From Variovorax sp. IB41 (GTDB taxonomy: Bacteria > Pseudomonadota > Gammaproteobacteria > Burkholderiales > Burkholderiaceae_C), in assembly GCF_016405905.1 (NCBI RefSeq), contig NZ_JAEFCB010000008.1, forward strand, positions 62,001 to 126,000: a DNA stretch of 64,000 bases. The letters run 5' to 3'. Below, piece after piece: positions 1 through 9,877 of the stretch. The notes beneath the pieces are model-generated. The model searched no databases and was not told the DNA's origin. It saw nothing but the letters and a program-made list of their open reading frames with translations. Numbering within the stretch: the stretch's first letter is position 1; each line of letters starts with the position of its first letter. The position numbers were made by a program, and so were the translations under genes.

Positions 1-1376
<1,376 letters not shown>

Positions 1377-1474
1377 TTAAGCAAAGCCACGCAACCGCAC
1401 CACGCGGTCTGACGGATGGCAACGGGCCGCAGTCACGCAAGACTCCTCGGGTTCAATACCGAGGAGACATCCGC

Positions 1475-3547
1475 ATGCACAGCATCCGCCGCCACCTGGT
1501 GTGGCTGGTCGTGGCCGTGGTCGGCGCATTCGCGCTGGGCACCGTGGCCCTGACCCGTGGTGAAAGCGTCAACGCCCTGTGGGTGGTGGCCGCCGCGATC
1601 TGCACCTACCTGATCGCCTACCGCTACTACAGCCTGTTCATCGCCGAGAAGGTGCTGGGGCTGGACGGCAACCGCAAGACGCCCGCGCACCGCCACAACG
1701 ACGGCCTGGACTACGTGCCGACCGACAAGAACGTGCTGTTCGGCCACCACTTCGCGGCCATCGCGGGCGCGGGGCCGCTGGTGGGCCCGGTGCTCGCGGC
1801 GCAGATGGGCTACCTGCCCGGCCTCTTGTGGATCCTGGCCGGCGTGGTGTTCGCGGGCGCGGTGCAGGACTTCATCATTCTCTTCATCTCCACGCGGCGC
1901 GACGGCCGGTCGCTGGGCGATCTCGTCAAGCAGGAGATGGGCGTGGTGCCCGGCATGATCGCGCTCTTCGGCACCTTCATGATCATGATCATCATCCTGG
2001 CGGTGCTGGCGCTGATCGTGGTGAAGGCGCTGGCCGAATCGCCGTGGGGCACGTTCACCGTGGCCGCGACGATTCCGGTGGCGCTCTTCATGGGCGTGTA
2101 CCTGCGGTTCATCCGCCCGGGGCGCATCGGCGAGGTGTCGCTGATCGGCTTCGTGCTGCTCATGCTCGCCATCTTCGGCGGCCAGGCCGTGAGCCAGAGC
2201 CCCGAGTGGGCGCCGCTCTTCACCTTCGACGGCAAGGCGCTCACCTGGATGCTGGTGGGCTACGGCTTCATCGCCGCGAGCCTGCCGGTGTGGCTCCTGC
2301 TCGCGCCGCGCGACTACCTCTCGACCTTCTTGAAGATCGGCACGATCATCGCGCTGGCCATCGGCATCGTGTTCGTGATGCCGACGCTGCAGATGCCGGC
2401 CGTCACGCAGTTCGCGCAGGGCAACGGGCCGGTGTGGTCGGGCAGCCTGTTCCCGTTCCTCTTCATCACCATCGCGTGCGGCGCGGTGTCGGGCTTTCAC
2501 GCGCTCATCTCCTCGGGCACCACGCCCAAGATGCTGGACAACGAGCGCCATGCGCGCTTCATCGGCTACGGCGGCATGCTGGCCGAATCGTTCGTCGCGG
2601 TGATGGCGCTGGTGGCCGCCTCGTGCATCGAGCCGGGCGTGTACTTCGCGATGAACAGCCCCGGCGCACTGGTCGGCACGACCGCGCAGCAGGTGGCCGC
2701 CACCGTGTCGGGCTGGGGCTTCGTCATCACGCCCGAGATGCTGTTGCAGACCGCCAAGGACGTGGGCGAGACCACCATCCTCGGCCGCGCAGGCGGCGCG
2801 CCGACGCTGGCCGTGGGCATGGCGCACATCCTGCACCAGGTGATCGGCGGGCAGGCCATGATGGCCTTCTGGTACCACTTCGCGATCCTGTTCGAGGCGC
2901 TCTTCATCCTCACCGCGGTGGACGCCGGCACGCGCGCCGGCCGTTTCATGCTGCAGGACCTCTTGGGCAGCTTCGTGCCCGCGCTCAAGCGCACCGATTC
3001 GCTGCCGGCCAACCTCGTGGCGACCGCGCTGTGCGTGGCGGCGTGGGGCTACTTTCTCTACCAGGGCGTGGTCGATCCGCTGGGCGGCATCAACACGCTG
3101 TGGCCGCTCTTCGGCATCTCCAACCAGATGCTCGCCGCAGTCGCGCTGCTGCTGGGCGTGGTGGTGCTGTTCCGCATGAAGCGCGAGCGCTATGCGTGGG
3201 TGGCCATCGCGCCGGCCGTGTGGCTGCTGGCCTGCACGCTCACGGCGGGCTGGCAGAAGATCTTCTCGGCGGACCCGAAGATCGGCTTCCTCTCGCATGC
3301 GGCCAAGTACACCGAGGGCCTGGCCAACGGCGTGCTCGTGGCACCCGCCAAGACGCCCGAGGCGATGTCGCGCATCGTCTTCAACGACCGGCTCGATGCG
3401 GCGCTGTGCGCGCTCTTCATGTTCGTGGTGCTGAGCGTGCTGGTCTACAGCATCAAGGCGTGTCTCGCGGCGCGTACGGCCAACCGGCCGACCACGCAGG
3501 AGACGCCGTTCGAGCCCGCCGGCGTCGCATCGGCCGCGGCGCACTGA
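1475..3547 (+). CDS. cstA: Carbon starvation protein A family transporter
   Basis: Large polytopic inner-membrane protein of 690 residues, with about 16-18 hydrophobic segments by eye. It belongs to the CstA/BtsT family, whose characterised members import pyruvate or peptides when carbon is scarce. Family hallmarks include [26 protein letters not shown] near residues 85-110 (quoted in part: [16 protein letters not shown]) and a cytosolic C-terminal tail. A GAGGAG ribosome site at 1461-1466 supports the ATG at 1475 rather than earlier in-frame codons. The ybdD-like gene follows after 7 bases, the usual cstA-ybdD pairing. Which substrate is imported cannot be read from the sequence. Confidence 0.93.
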   Translation: MHSIRRHLVWLVVAVVGAFALGTVALTRGESVNALWVVAAAICTYLIAYRYYSLFIAEKVLGLDGNRKTPAHRHNDGLDYVPTDKNVLFGHHFAAIAGAGPLVGPVLAAQMGYLPGLLWILAGVVFAGAVQDFIILFISTRRDGRSLGDLVKQEMGVVPGMIALFGTFMIMIIILAVLALIVVKALAESPWGTFTVAATIPVALFMGVYLRFIRPGRIGEVSLIGFVLLMLAIFGGQAVSQSPEWAPLFTFDGKALTWMLVGYGFIAASLPVWLLLAPRDYLSTFLKIGTIIALAIGIVFVMPTLQMPAVTQFAQGNGPVWSGSLFPFLFITIACGAVSGFHALISSGTTPKMLDNERHARFIGYGGMLAESFVAVMALVAASCIEPGVYFAMNSPGALVGTTAQQVAATVSGWGFVITPEMLLQTAKDVGETTILGRAGGAPTLAVGMAHILHQVIGGQAMMAFWYHFAILFEALFILTAVDAGTRAGRFMLQDLLGSFVPALKRTDSLPANLVATALCVAAWGYFLYQGVVDPLGGINTLWPLFGISNQMLAAVALLLGVVVLFRMKRERYAWVAIAPAVWLLACTLTAGWQKIFSADPKIGFLSHAAKYTEGLANGVLVAPAKTPEAMSRIVFNDRLDAALCALFMFVVLSVLVYSIKACLAARTANRPTTQETPFEPAGVASAAAH

Positions 3548-3554
3548 GCACGCC

Positions 3555-3761
3555 ATGGCCCTCGCATTGCCCGAAGCCGGGCGCTACTTCGCCCGCTCGC
3601 TCAAGCAGTCGCTGCGGCTGATGGTCGGCCTGCCCGACTACGACGCCTACCTGACCCACATGGCGGCCACGCACCCGGACCGTCCGCCGATGAGCTACGA
3701 GGCCTTCTTCCGCGAGCGGCTGGAGGCGCGGTATGGAGCAGGCAAGGGGCGTTGCTGCTAG
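3555..3761 (+). CDS. YbdD/YjiX family small protein (CstA partner)
   Basis: This 68-residue protein carries the DUF466 pattern: [21 protein letters not shown] followed by [10 protein letters not shown] (first part shortened: [11 protein letters not shown]). Homologues are encoded directly behind CstA-type transporters and are thought to be needed for transport. The spacing of 7 bases from cstA indicates one transcript, and a strong hairpin terminator follows at 3811. It has no signal peptide or membrane segment, so it is probably cytoplasmic and bound to the transporter. The molecular role is not established. Confidence 0.88.
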   Translation: MALALPEAGRYFARSLKQSLRLMVGLPDYDAYLTHMAATHPDRPPMSYEAFFRERLEARYGAGKGRCC

Positions 3762-3810
3762 GGGCCGGTCCGTACATCGTTCGCTTGACCCGCGCGGAAC
3801 GCGGGTGATA

Positions 3811-3842
3811 GCCTGCTTCGCCTGCGAGGAGCAGGCTTTTTC
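3811..3842 (+). terminator. Intrinsic terminator after cstA-ybdD
   Basis: GCCTGCT at 3811-3817 pairs with AGCAGGC at 3830-3836 and is followed at once by a run of five T. It sits 50 bases past the ybdD stop and upstream of the peptidase gene, so it should end the cstA transcript. Confidence 0.8.
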
Positions 3843-3878
3843 TTGCGCTGGCCATCAGCGAACATCAGAACGGACCTC

Positions 3879-5150
3879 ATGACTTTTCCCAAGCGCCCAT
3901 CCCCCGTCAAGAACCCCGCGCCGCTGCGCGCCGCCTGCCAGGGCGTGCTGCTGGCCTGCGCACTGTTCGCCGCAGCCGGCAACGCCATGGCCCAGAAGCC
4001 GCACCAGGGCGCGCTGGACGCGGCCACGCAGCAGAAGGACGAGGCGCTGAAACTGCTGGAGCGCATGGTCAACATCGACTCCGGCTCGACCGTGACCGAA
4101 GGGCTGGCCAAGGTCCGCGAAATGGCCGTCGAGGAACTGCGCCAGCTCGGCGCGCGCATCGAGACCTTTCCGGCCGACCCGCACCCCGGCACCAACGTCG
4201 TCGCCACGCTGACGGGGCAGGGCAAGAAGAAGATCCTCATCCTCGCCCACATCGACACCGTGTTCAAGGACGGCACGGCCGCGGCCAAGCCCTTCTACAT
4301 CAAGGACGGCCGCGCCTACGGCCCCGGCGTGATGGACAACAAGGGCGGCGTGGTCGCCGGGCTGCAGGCGCTGAAGGTGCTGCAGAAGATCGGCTTCAAG
4401 GACTACGGCCAGATCACCTTCCTCATCGACACGAACGAGGAGATGGGGTCGGTGGGCACCACCGCGCTCATCGAACGCGTGGCCAAGCAGCACGACGTGG
4501 CGCTCAACCTGGAGCCGGGCCGTCCGGCCGACGGCCTCGTGGTGGAGCGCAAGGGCTCGGCCACGGCGCTCGTCGAAGTGAAGGGCCTGGCCGCGCACGC
4601 GGGCGTCGCCCCCGAAACCGGCCGCAACGCCGCGATGGAAGTGGCGCACCAGGTGCTGCAGTTGTCCAAGACGGCGGACGCCGCGAAGAAGACCACGGTC
4701 AACTTCACGGTGCTCACGGCCAGCGGCGCGACCAACGTGATTCCCGCGAGCGCCAGCGCCAAGGGCGACGTGCGCGTGGCCACGCCCGACGAGTTCGACC
4801 GCGTCGAGAAGGACCTCATCCGCATCTCGCAGAACAAGCTGATCCCCGACACCGAGGTGCGCGTGCGCCTGGTGCGCGGCCTGCCGCCGATGCCGCGTTC
4901 CCCCGCGTCGGACAAGCTGGTCGCGATGGCCGAGGGCATCTACGCCGAGATCGGCAAGAAGCTCACCATCGAGAGCAGCGGCGGCGCGGCCGATGCGAGC
5001 CTGGTGGCGGGCGTGGGCGTGCCGGTGCTGGACGGCTTCGGCATCGTGGGCGGCGGCATCCACACGCCCGAGGAATACGCCGAGGTCGAGAGCGTGGTGC
5101 CGCGCGTGTACCTGCTCTCGCGCATGCTGATGGACCTGAGCGCGAACTGA
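3879..5150 (+). CDS. Secreted M20 family metallopeptidase (glutamate carboxypeptidase type)
   Basis: A 423-residue zinc peptidase of the M20 (carboxypeptidase G2-like) family with an N-terminal signal peptide ending near AMA at residue 38, so it acts in the periplasm or outside. Metal and catalytic residues are visible: H124 and D126 in AHIDTVF, D153 in GPGVMDNKGG and E187-E188 in DTNEEMG. Family members remove C-terminal glutamate from peptides or folates. The start at 3879 was chosen because it immediately precedes a basic n-region and hydrophobic core; the frame is open a further 12 codons upstream. It stands alone, between a terminator and a hairpin. The precise substrate is unknown. Confidence 0.88.
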   Translation: MTFPKRPSPVKNPAPLRAACQGVLLACALFAAAGNAMAQKPHQGALDAATQQKDEALKLLERMVNIDSGSTVTEGLAKVREMAVEELRQLGARIETFPADPHPGTNVVATLTGQGKKKILILAHIDTVFKDGTAAAKPFYIKDGRAYGPGVMDNKGGVVAGLQALKVLQKIGFKDYGQITFLIDTNEEMGSVGTTALIERVAKQHDVALNLEPGRPADGLVVERKGSATALVEVKGLAAHAGVAPETGRNAAMEVAHQVLQLSKTADAAKKTTVNFTVLTASGATNVIPASASAKGDVRVATPDEFDRVEKDLIRISQNKLIPDTEVRVRLVRGLPPMPRSPASDKLVAMAEGIYAEIGKKLTIESSGGAADASLVAGVGVPVLDGFGIVGGGIHTPEEYAEVESVVPRVYLLSRMLMDLSAN

Positions 5151-5169
5151 GCGAGCATTGAAGCATTCA

Positions 5170-5190
5170 GCCTCAGGCGCCGCCTGAGGC
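5170..5190. terminator. Perfect 9-bp hairpin after the peptidase gene
   Basis: GCCTCAGGC and GCCTGAGGC are perfect inverted arms around three bases, 20 bases past the peptidase stop. The T-run (GTTTTTC) begins about 20 bases later, so this is not a textbook intrinsic terminator, but its position suggests 3'-end formation or transcript protection. Confidence 0.45.
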
Positions 5191-5270
5191 CGCCTGCGTG
5201 AATTCCAGTTTTTCTTCCGGCGCGCGCAGGGGCACGATGCCTCCACATCAATGACCTGTGGAGAACGTCG

Positions 5271-5690
5271 ATGCCATCCGAACTCAACCAGATCGCCAGC
5301 TGGTCGCTGCGCTGGCGTATCTTTCTCGCGGGCGCGCTGTGCCTGGCGGCTGCGCTCGCCGCGGCAGGGCCTTCCGATCGCGGCCTCGAGCTGCATGCGG
5401 CGCAGCGCTTCCAGCTCGCGCTCGAAGCCCAGACCGCGCGCGACTACCGCACGATGCTCGATCAGCTGCGCGAAGCGGCCACGCAGGGCGATGCCGAAGC
5501 ACAGGAAATGCTCGGCATGGTGCTGCTCACCGGCCCCGTGCTCTACGGCCTGTCGGTGCGCGCGGACCGCTGCGAGGCGCGCCAGTGGATGCGCCAGGCC
5601 GCGATGCAGGGGAGCGAAACGGCCAAGGTGCAGCTGACGTTTCTCAACCGCCTGCGCCACTCGCCGGCGGGCGTGAGCGCTTGCGATTGA
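5271..5690 (+). CDS. Small secreted Sel1-repeat-like protein
   Basis: 139 residues. A signal peptide or single N-terminal membrane anchor (WRIFLAGALCLAAALAAAGP) is followed by two helical repeat units resembling Sel1/TPR: MLDQLREAATQGDAEAQEMLG and ARQWMRQAAMQGSETAKVQL (each shown whole at or under about 20 residues). Such repeats mediate protein contacts in the periplasm. A GGAG site precedes the ATG. It is not obviously part of an operon and converges on the ankyrin gene. No specific function can be assigned. Confidence 0.72.
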   Translation: MPSELNQIASWSLRWRIFLAGALCLAAALAAAGPSDRGLELHAAQRFQLALEAQTARDYRTMLDQLREAATQGDAEAQEMLGMVLLTGPVLYGLSVRADRCEARQWMRQAAMQGSETAKVQLTFLNRLRHSPAGVSACD

Positions 5691-5708
5691 GATGACGCTC
5701 GTTGCGCT

Positions 5709-7364
5709 TCAAGCCGCCCTGGACGCGCCGAGCAGGTAGTCGGTCACCTCGTCGGAAAACCACTTGAGCCGCCCGCCGACGATCACGCCCTCCGAGCCGC
5801 CCGGGTCGGGCTGCGCGGCGGGCATGCCGTGCGCGACGAGCGCCTCGGCGCAGCCGACCCAGTCGCCGTCGTCGGTGGGCTGGTTGAGCGAGGCCCACGA
5901 CAGCGAGCCGCTGGCGTTGTCGCCGAAGCCGTGCTGCTCGGTCCATGTCGCGCCGTGCGCGAGCAAGAAGCGCGCGAGCGCCGCATCGCCGCGGAACACC
6001 GCGTGGTTCAGCGCCGAGCCGTCCCAGTCGCCGCCGGTCGTGGCGACCGGCCAGCCGAGCTCGACCATGAGCTGAATGGCCGCACCGCAGCCCGGCTGCG
6101 CGGCCAGCTCGGGGAGCAGGCGCAGTTGCGCGGGAGACAGCGTGGCAATCACCTGAGGATGTTCCGTCTGGATGCGCCGTGCGGCAGGCTCGTCGCCGCG
6201 CGCGCATGCGGCGACGAACGCTTCGTCGGGCGGCAATGGCGCGTCGCCGCCGGTCCGCTGTGCGAGCAGTTGCGCCACCTCCGTCAGCCCGAAGCGCAGC
6301 GCGAGCGTGCGCGCATCGACGCCCTCGGGCGTGCGCACCGACGCATCGGCGCCCGCGTCCAGCAGCGCCTCGATGTGCGCGGCCGAACGCCGCCGCCGGA
6401 TGGCCCACAGCAGCGGCCGTCCCCAGTCGCTCGTGGGCTCGCCGGGCGCGGCCTCGTTCGGATCGCCGCCGTGCGCGAGCAGCAGCTGCAGCGATTCGAG
6501 CTGGTCGAGATCGAGCACGCGGTAGAGCGCATTCGTGCCGCCGACGCGCGCGCCGGCCTTCAGCAGCAGGCGCGTGCAGGCGGGCTCTTCGAGCGAGTGG
6601 TAGAGCGATTCGCCGTCGTTCGGATCGGCGCCGGCGTCGAGCAGCAAGCGCGTGAGCTCCACATCGCGGTTCATCCCGGCCGCGCCGTACAGCGCGGACA
6701 GTTTGAATTCCTCGGATGGCGCACTGAGCGAAGCGGGCGGCCAGCGGCTGCCGATGGACTGGTTCGGATCGGCACCGGCATCGAGCAGCAGCTTCGCGCA
6801 GGCGCGCAGGCGCTCGCGAAAGGCCGGCAGTTGCATCAGGCTGGAGTACGCGACGGCATTGAGCGGCGGGAGCATGAGCGGACCGCCCGCGCGACGGACC
6901 CATTCGGGGTCGCGCGCAATCGCCCGTCGCAGCACGTCCTCATTGCCGATGGCGCACGCGAGGTGCGGGTCGTCGCCCAGGTGGCCGGGGCTTTCTTCGA
7001 GCAGGCGCGCAGCCACCGCGGGCCTCGCGAGGTTGTTGCCGCCAGAGATTTCGCCCGCATACGCGGCGCGCGACCAGAGCAGCACCGCGCGCGCCGGATC
7101 GTTCGCCTGCGCGATGCGTGCGAGCACGAAGCCCTGCAGATCGACCCACGACACGAAGCCGTATTCGCGCGCAAGGCACGACTGCGCGTCGTGCAGGCGC
7201 AGGCCGAGCGCGGCGATGGCCGCATCGTCCTTGCGGGCGGCGGCAGGCAGTGCGTCGCGGAATCGGGAGAGGGCGGCGGGATCGCCGCTGCGGTAGGCGG
7301 CAAGCAACGCTTTGGCTTGCTTCTTGAGATGCCCGAGATCGGGCCGTGCGGGAATGCGTTTCAC
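5709..7364 (-). CDS. Ankyrin repeat protein
   Basis: 551 residues containing several ankyrin units, seen as repeats of LLDAGADPN, LLKAGARVGG and LLLAHGGDPNE, with a final FLLAHGATWTEQ. The N terminus (KRIPARPDLGHLKKQAKALL) matches a helical segment common to a bacterial ankyrin subfamily. I place the start at the GTG at 7364 because GGAGG lies five bases before it; the frame extends 47 codons upstream without a comparable site. There is no signal peptide, so a cytoplasmic protein-protein interaction role is likely. It is tail-to-tail with the Sel1-like gene. Partner unknown. Confidence 0.8.
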   Translation of the reverse strand: MKRIPARPDLGHLKKQAKALLAAYRSGDPAALSRFRDALPAAARKDDAAIAALGLRLHDAQSCLAREYGFVSWVDLQGFVLARIAQANDPARAVLLWSRAAYAGEISGGNNLARPAVAARLLEESPGHLGDDPHLACAIGNEDVLRRAIARDPEWVRRAGGPLMLPPLNAVAYSSLMQLPAFRERLRACAKLLLDAGADPNQSIGSRWPPASLSAPSEEFKLSALYGAAGMNRDVELTRLLLDAGADPNDGESLYHSLEEPACTRLLLKAGARVGGTNALYRVLDLDQLESLQLLLAHGGDPNEAAPGEPTSDWGRPLLWAIRRRRSAAHIEALLDAGADASVRTPEGVDARTLALRFGLTEVAQLLAQRTGGDAPLPPDEAFVAACARGDEPAARRIQTEHPQVIATLSPAQLRLLPELAAQPGCGAAIQLMVELGWPVATTGGDWDGSALNHAVFRGDAALARFLLAHGATWTEQHGFGDNASGSLSWASLNQPTDDGDWVGCAEALVAHGMPAAQPDPGGSEGVIVGGRLKWFSDEVTDYLLGASRAA

Positions 7365-7541
7365 ATGAACCTCCGTGCATGAAGCGCCGACGACCCGCAA
7401 ATCCGGCTGCACAAAGGAGCTGGTTGGTAGCGCCGCGCAAGCGTGCGGCAGCATGCGAAAGCAAGTGGGTTCAACCCTTCCCGCGGGCCCGGGCGCGGCT
7501 TGCACCGCGGGGGCGATGGTAGGCCATGAGGCGCCGGAGGG

Positions 7542-8750
7542 TCAACGCGAGGCGGCCATCGCCGCGAATCCTTGCGCAAGATCGCGCTGCAGATCGGCCG
7601 GCGCTTCCAGGCCGATGTGCAGGCGCACGACCGCGCCGCGCGCGGTCCAGTCGGTCACGCTGCGCGCGGCGCGCATGTTGGTCCAGGCCACGAGGCTTTC
7701 ATAGCCGCCCCACGACGAGCCGCGGCCGAAGAGCGCGAGCGCATCGACGAAGCGCTCGACCGCCGCGTTCTCAATGCCCGGCTTGAGCTCGAACGAAAGG
7801 AGCCCGTTGATGCCGTTGCAATCGCGCTTCCAGAGGTCGTGGCCCGGGTGCTGCGGCAGCGCGGGGCAGAACACCGTCGCCACCTCGGGCCGCGCCTGGA
7901 GCCAATGCGCCACTTCGAGCGCGTGCCGCTCGTGCATTTGCAGCCGCGCCGAGAGCGTGCGCATGCCGCGCAGCACCAGCCACGCATCGTCGGGGCTCAC
8001 GGTCATGCCGAAGGCGTCGCAACGCTCGTTGAGCGGCTGCCACGCCTCGCGCGTGGTGGCGACGGTGCCCATCATCACGTCGGAGTGGCCCGAGAGGTAC
8101 TTGGTGGCGGCCATGGTGGAGATGTCCGCGCCGAGCGCGAGCGGGCGGTACTGCACGCCCGAACCCCAGGTGTTGTCGGCCGCGAGCAGCGCGCCGCGTG
8201 CATGCGCGAGCTCAGCGAGCCTGGGCAGGTCGCACATCTCGTAGACCAGCGAGCCGGGGCACTCGGCGTAGACCAAGCGTGTGGTGGGCTCGAAGAGGTC
8301 TTCGATGCCGCTGCCGTCCGCCGCGAAGAAGCTGCTGCGGATGCCGTAGGGTTCGAGAAACGAATGCACGAGGTTGCGCGTGGGCTCGTACACGCTGTCG
8401 GACATCAGCACATGGTCGCCCGGCTTCAGGTACGACAGCAGCACCATGCCGATGGCCGCAAGGCCCGTCGGAAAGAGCCGCGTGCGGTAGGCGCCTTCGA
8501 GTTCGCTCACCGCGTCTTCGAGCGCGAAGGTGGTGGGCGTGCCGCGCGCGCCGTAGCTGAAGGCGCGCTCGTCGTCGCGGCGCGCGCGGGTGTCGCGCAT
8601 CGCGGCCACGCTGTCGAACAGCACGGTGCTGGCGCGCACCAGCGGCGTGTTGACGGGCGTGCCACCGAAATAGGCAGGCGATTTGCCGGTGCGCGTGAGC
8701 CGCGTGTCGAGCGCCTGTGCAGCGGGGTCTTCTTTGTGCGAGTCGGACAT
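7542..8750 (-). CDS. metC: Cystathionine beta-lyase / PLP-dependent Cys-Met metabolism enzyme
   Basis: 402-residue member of the Cys/Met metabolism PLP family. The PLP-binding lysine is K217 in STMAATKYLSGHSD, preceded by the cofactor aspartate in AADNTWGSG; SYGARGTPT and the C-terminal substrate loop SWGGYESL are also present. Family members cleave cystathionine to homocysteine, pyruvate and ammonia, although related enzymes act on other sulfur amino acids. It is first in coordinate order of a leftward group with a Bug-type binding protein, a rhodanese protein and a thiol dioxygenase, so a role in organosulfur catabolism rather than methionine synthesis is plausible. The ATG at 8750 begins MSDSHKED. 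Confidence 0.85.
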   Translation of the reverse strand: MSDSHKEDPAAQALDTRLTRTGKSPAYFGGTPVNTPLVRASTVLFDSVAAMRDTRARRDDERAFSYGARGTPTTFALEDAVSELEGAYRTRLFPTGLAAIGMVLLSYLKPGDHVLMSDSVYEPTRNLVHSFLEPYGIRSSFFAADGSGIEDLFEPTTRLVYAECPGSLVYEMCDLPRLAELAHARGALLAADNTWGSGVQYRPLALGADISTMAATKYLSGHSDVMMGTVATTREAWQPLNERCDAFGMTVSPDDAWLVLRGMRTLSARLQMHERHALEVAHWLQARPEVATVFCPALPQHPGHDLWKRDCNGINGLLSFELKPGIENAAVERFVDALALFGRGSSWGGYESLVAWTNMRAARSVTDWTARGAVVRLHIGLEAPADLQRDLAQGFAAMAASR

Positions 8751-8803
8751 GGTGGTGTTCTGTCGAGCGTGGGCCAGGCCTCTATGGTGCGCTAACCGAT
8801 GAA

Positions 8804-9823
8804 TCAATCCGCCTTCGCGCCGGAGAGTTTGACGATGCGGGACCACCGGTCGATGTCTTGCTTGAGCTGCGCGGCGAAGGCTTCGGACGAGTTGGCCACC
8901 ACTTCGCTGCCGCCGTCGTTCACCAGCTTGGTCACCTCGGGCAGGCGCAGCGTGCGCACGATGGCTTCGTTCAGATAGGCCACGCGCTCGGGCGGCGTGC
9001 CAGCCGGCGCGAAGAAGCCGTACCAGTCTTCGAAGCGCGCGCCCGCGTAGCCCAGTTCCTCGAGCGTCGGCGACTTGGCGAACACGCCGATGCGGCGCGG
9101 GCTGGTCACCGCGAGCACGCGCAGCTTGCCGTTCTGCACGAGGCCCGCGACCGAGGCGGTCGATGTGACGAGCACATCGACTTGTCCGCCGAGCAGGTCG
9201 GTGAGCGCGGGGCCGGCGCCCTTGTAGGGCACGTGGGTCATGTCGATGCCGTTGTCCTTGGCGAGCACCACGCCCACCAGGTGCGAGAGCGTGCCGTTGC
9301 CCGGCGTCGCATAGGTCACCTTGCCGGGCGCGGCCTTGGCCTTGGTGGCGAGATCGGCAAAGCTCTTGAGCGCCGAGTTGGCATCGACCACCAGCGCGAG
9401 CGGCGCGGCGTTGATCTGCGTGATCGGGATGAAGTTCTTGATGGGGTCGAAGCCGGCCGAAGCGTAGAGCGTGGGGTTCACCGCCATGATCGACACCTGC
9501 GAGGTGAGCACGGTGTAGCCGTCGGGCCTGGAGTCGGCCACCGTCTTGGCGCCGATGTTGCCGCCCGCGCCGCCGCGGTTGTCGACGACCGCCGCCTGGC
9601 CCATGATTTCCGGCAGTCGCGTGGTGACCAGCCGCGCCGTCGCGTCGTTGCCGCCGCCGGGCGGGAAGGGCGAGATGAACTTCACCGTCTGCGAGGGAAA
9701 GCCGTTGCGCGCGGGCAGCGGGTCGGCCGATGCGGGCTGCAGGGCCAGCGCCGCGAGCCATGTGGCGGCAATGGAAAGGCGGGCAAGGCGGGCACAACGT
9801 GAGACGCGAAAAGCAGACGACAT
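8804..9823 (-). CDS. Bug family (tripartite tricarboxylate transporter type) solute-binding protein
   Basis: 339 residues with a signal peptide (cleavage near ASA-DPLPA). The Bug/TctC signature is clear: VKFISPFPPGGGNDATARL, VVDNRGGAGGNIGA, PDGYTVL and HVPYKGAGPALTDLLGG (each under 20 residues). Such periplasmic proteins bind carboxylated ligands. No TctA or TctB membrane genes lie nearby, which is common for orphan Bug proteins in this bacterial group. AGGAG precedes the ATG at 9823; an upstream in-frame ATG at 9853 is less favoured. Its position between metC and the rhodanese gene suggests a sulfur-containing carboxylate ligand, but that is inference. Confidence 0.88.
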   Translation of the reverse strand: MSSAFRVSRCARLARLSIAATWLAALALQPASADPLPARNGFPSQTVKFISPFPPGGGNDATARLVTTRLPEIMGQAAVVDNRGGAGGNIGAKTVADSRPDGYTVLTSQVSIMAVNPTLYASAGFDPIKNFIPITQINAAPLALVVDANSALKSFADLATKAKAAPGKVTYATPGNGTLSHLVGVVLAKDNGIDMTHVPYKGAGPALTDLLGGQVDVLVTSTASVAGLVQNGKLRVLAVTSPRRIGVFAKSPTLEELGYAGARFEDWYGFFAPAGTPPERVAYLNEAIVRTLRLPEVTKLVNDGGSEVVANSSEAFAAQLKQDIDRWSRIVKLSGAKAD

Positions 9824-9877
9824 GGCAGGACTCCTGGGGATAGGAACGGACAACGACGAGCGGAAGGAAAGCAGTGG

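Noticed and set aside
1433..3556. A 707-codon minus-strand open frame opposite cstA
   Set aside because: Arg/His/Gly-rich antisense shadow without domain or ribosome site; cstA is unambiguous on the plus strand.
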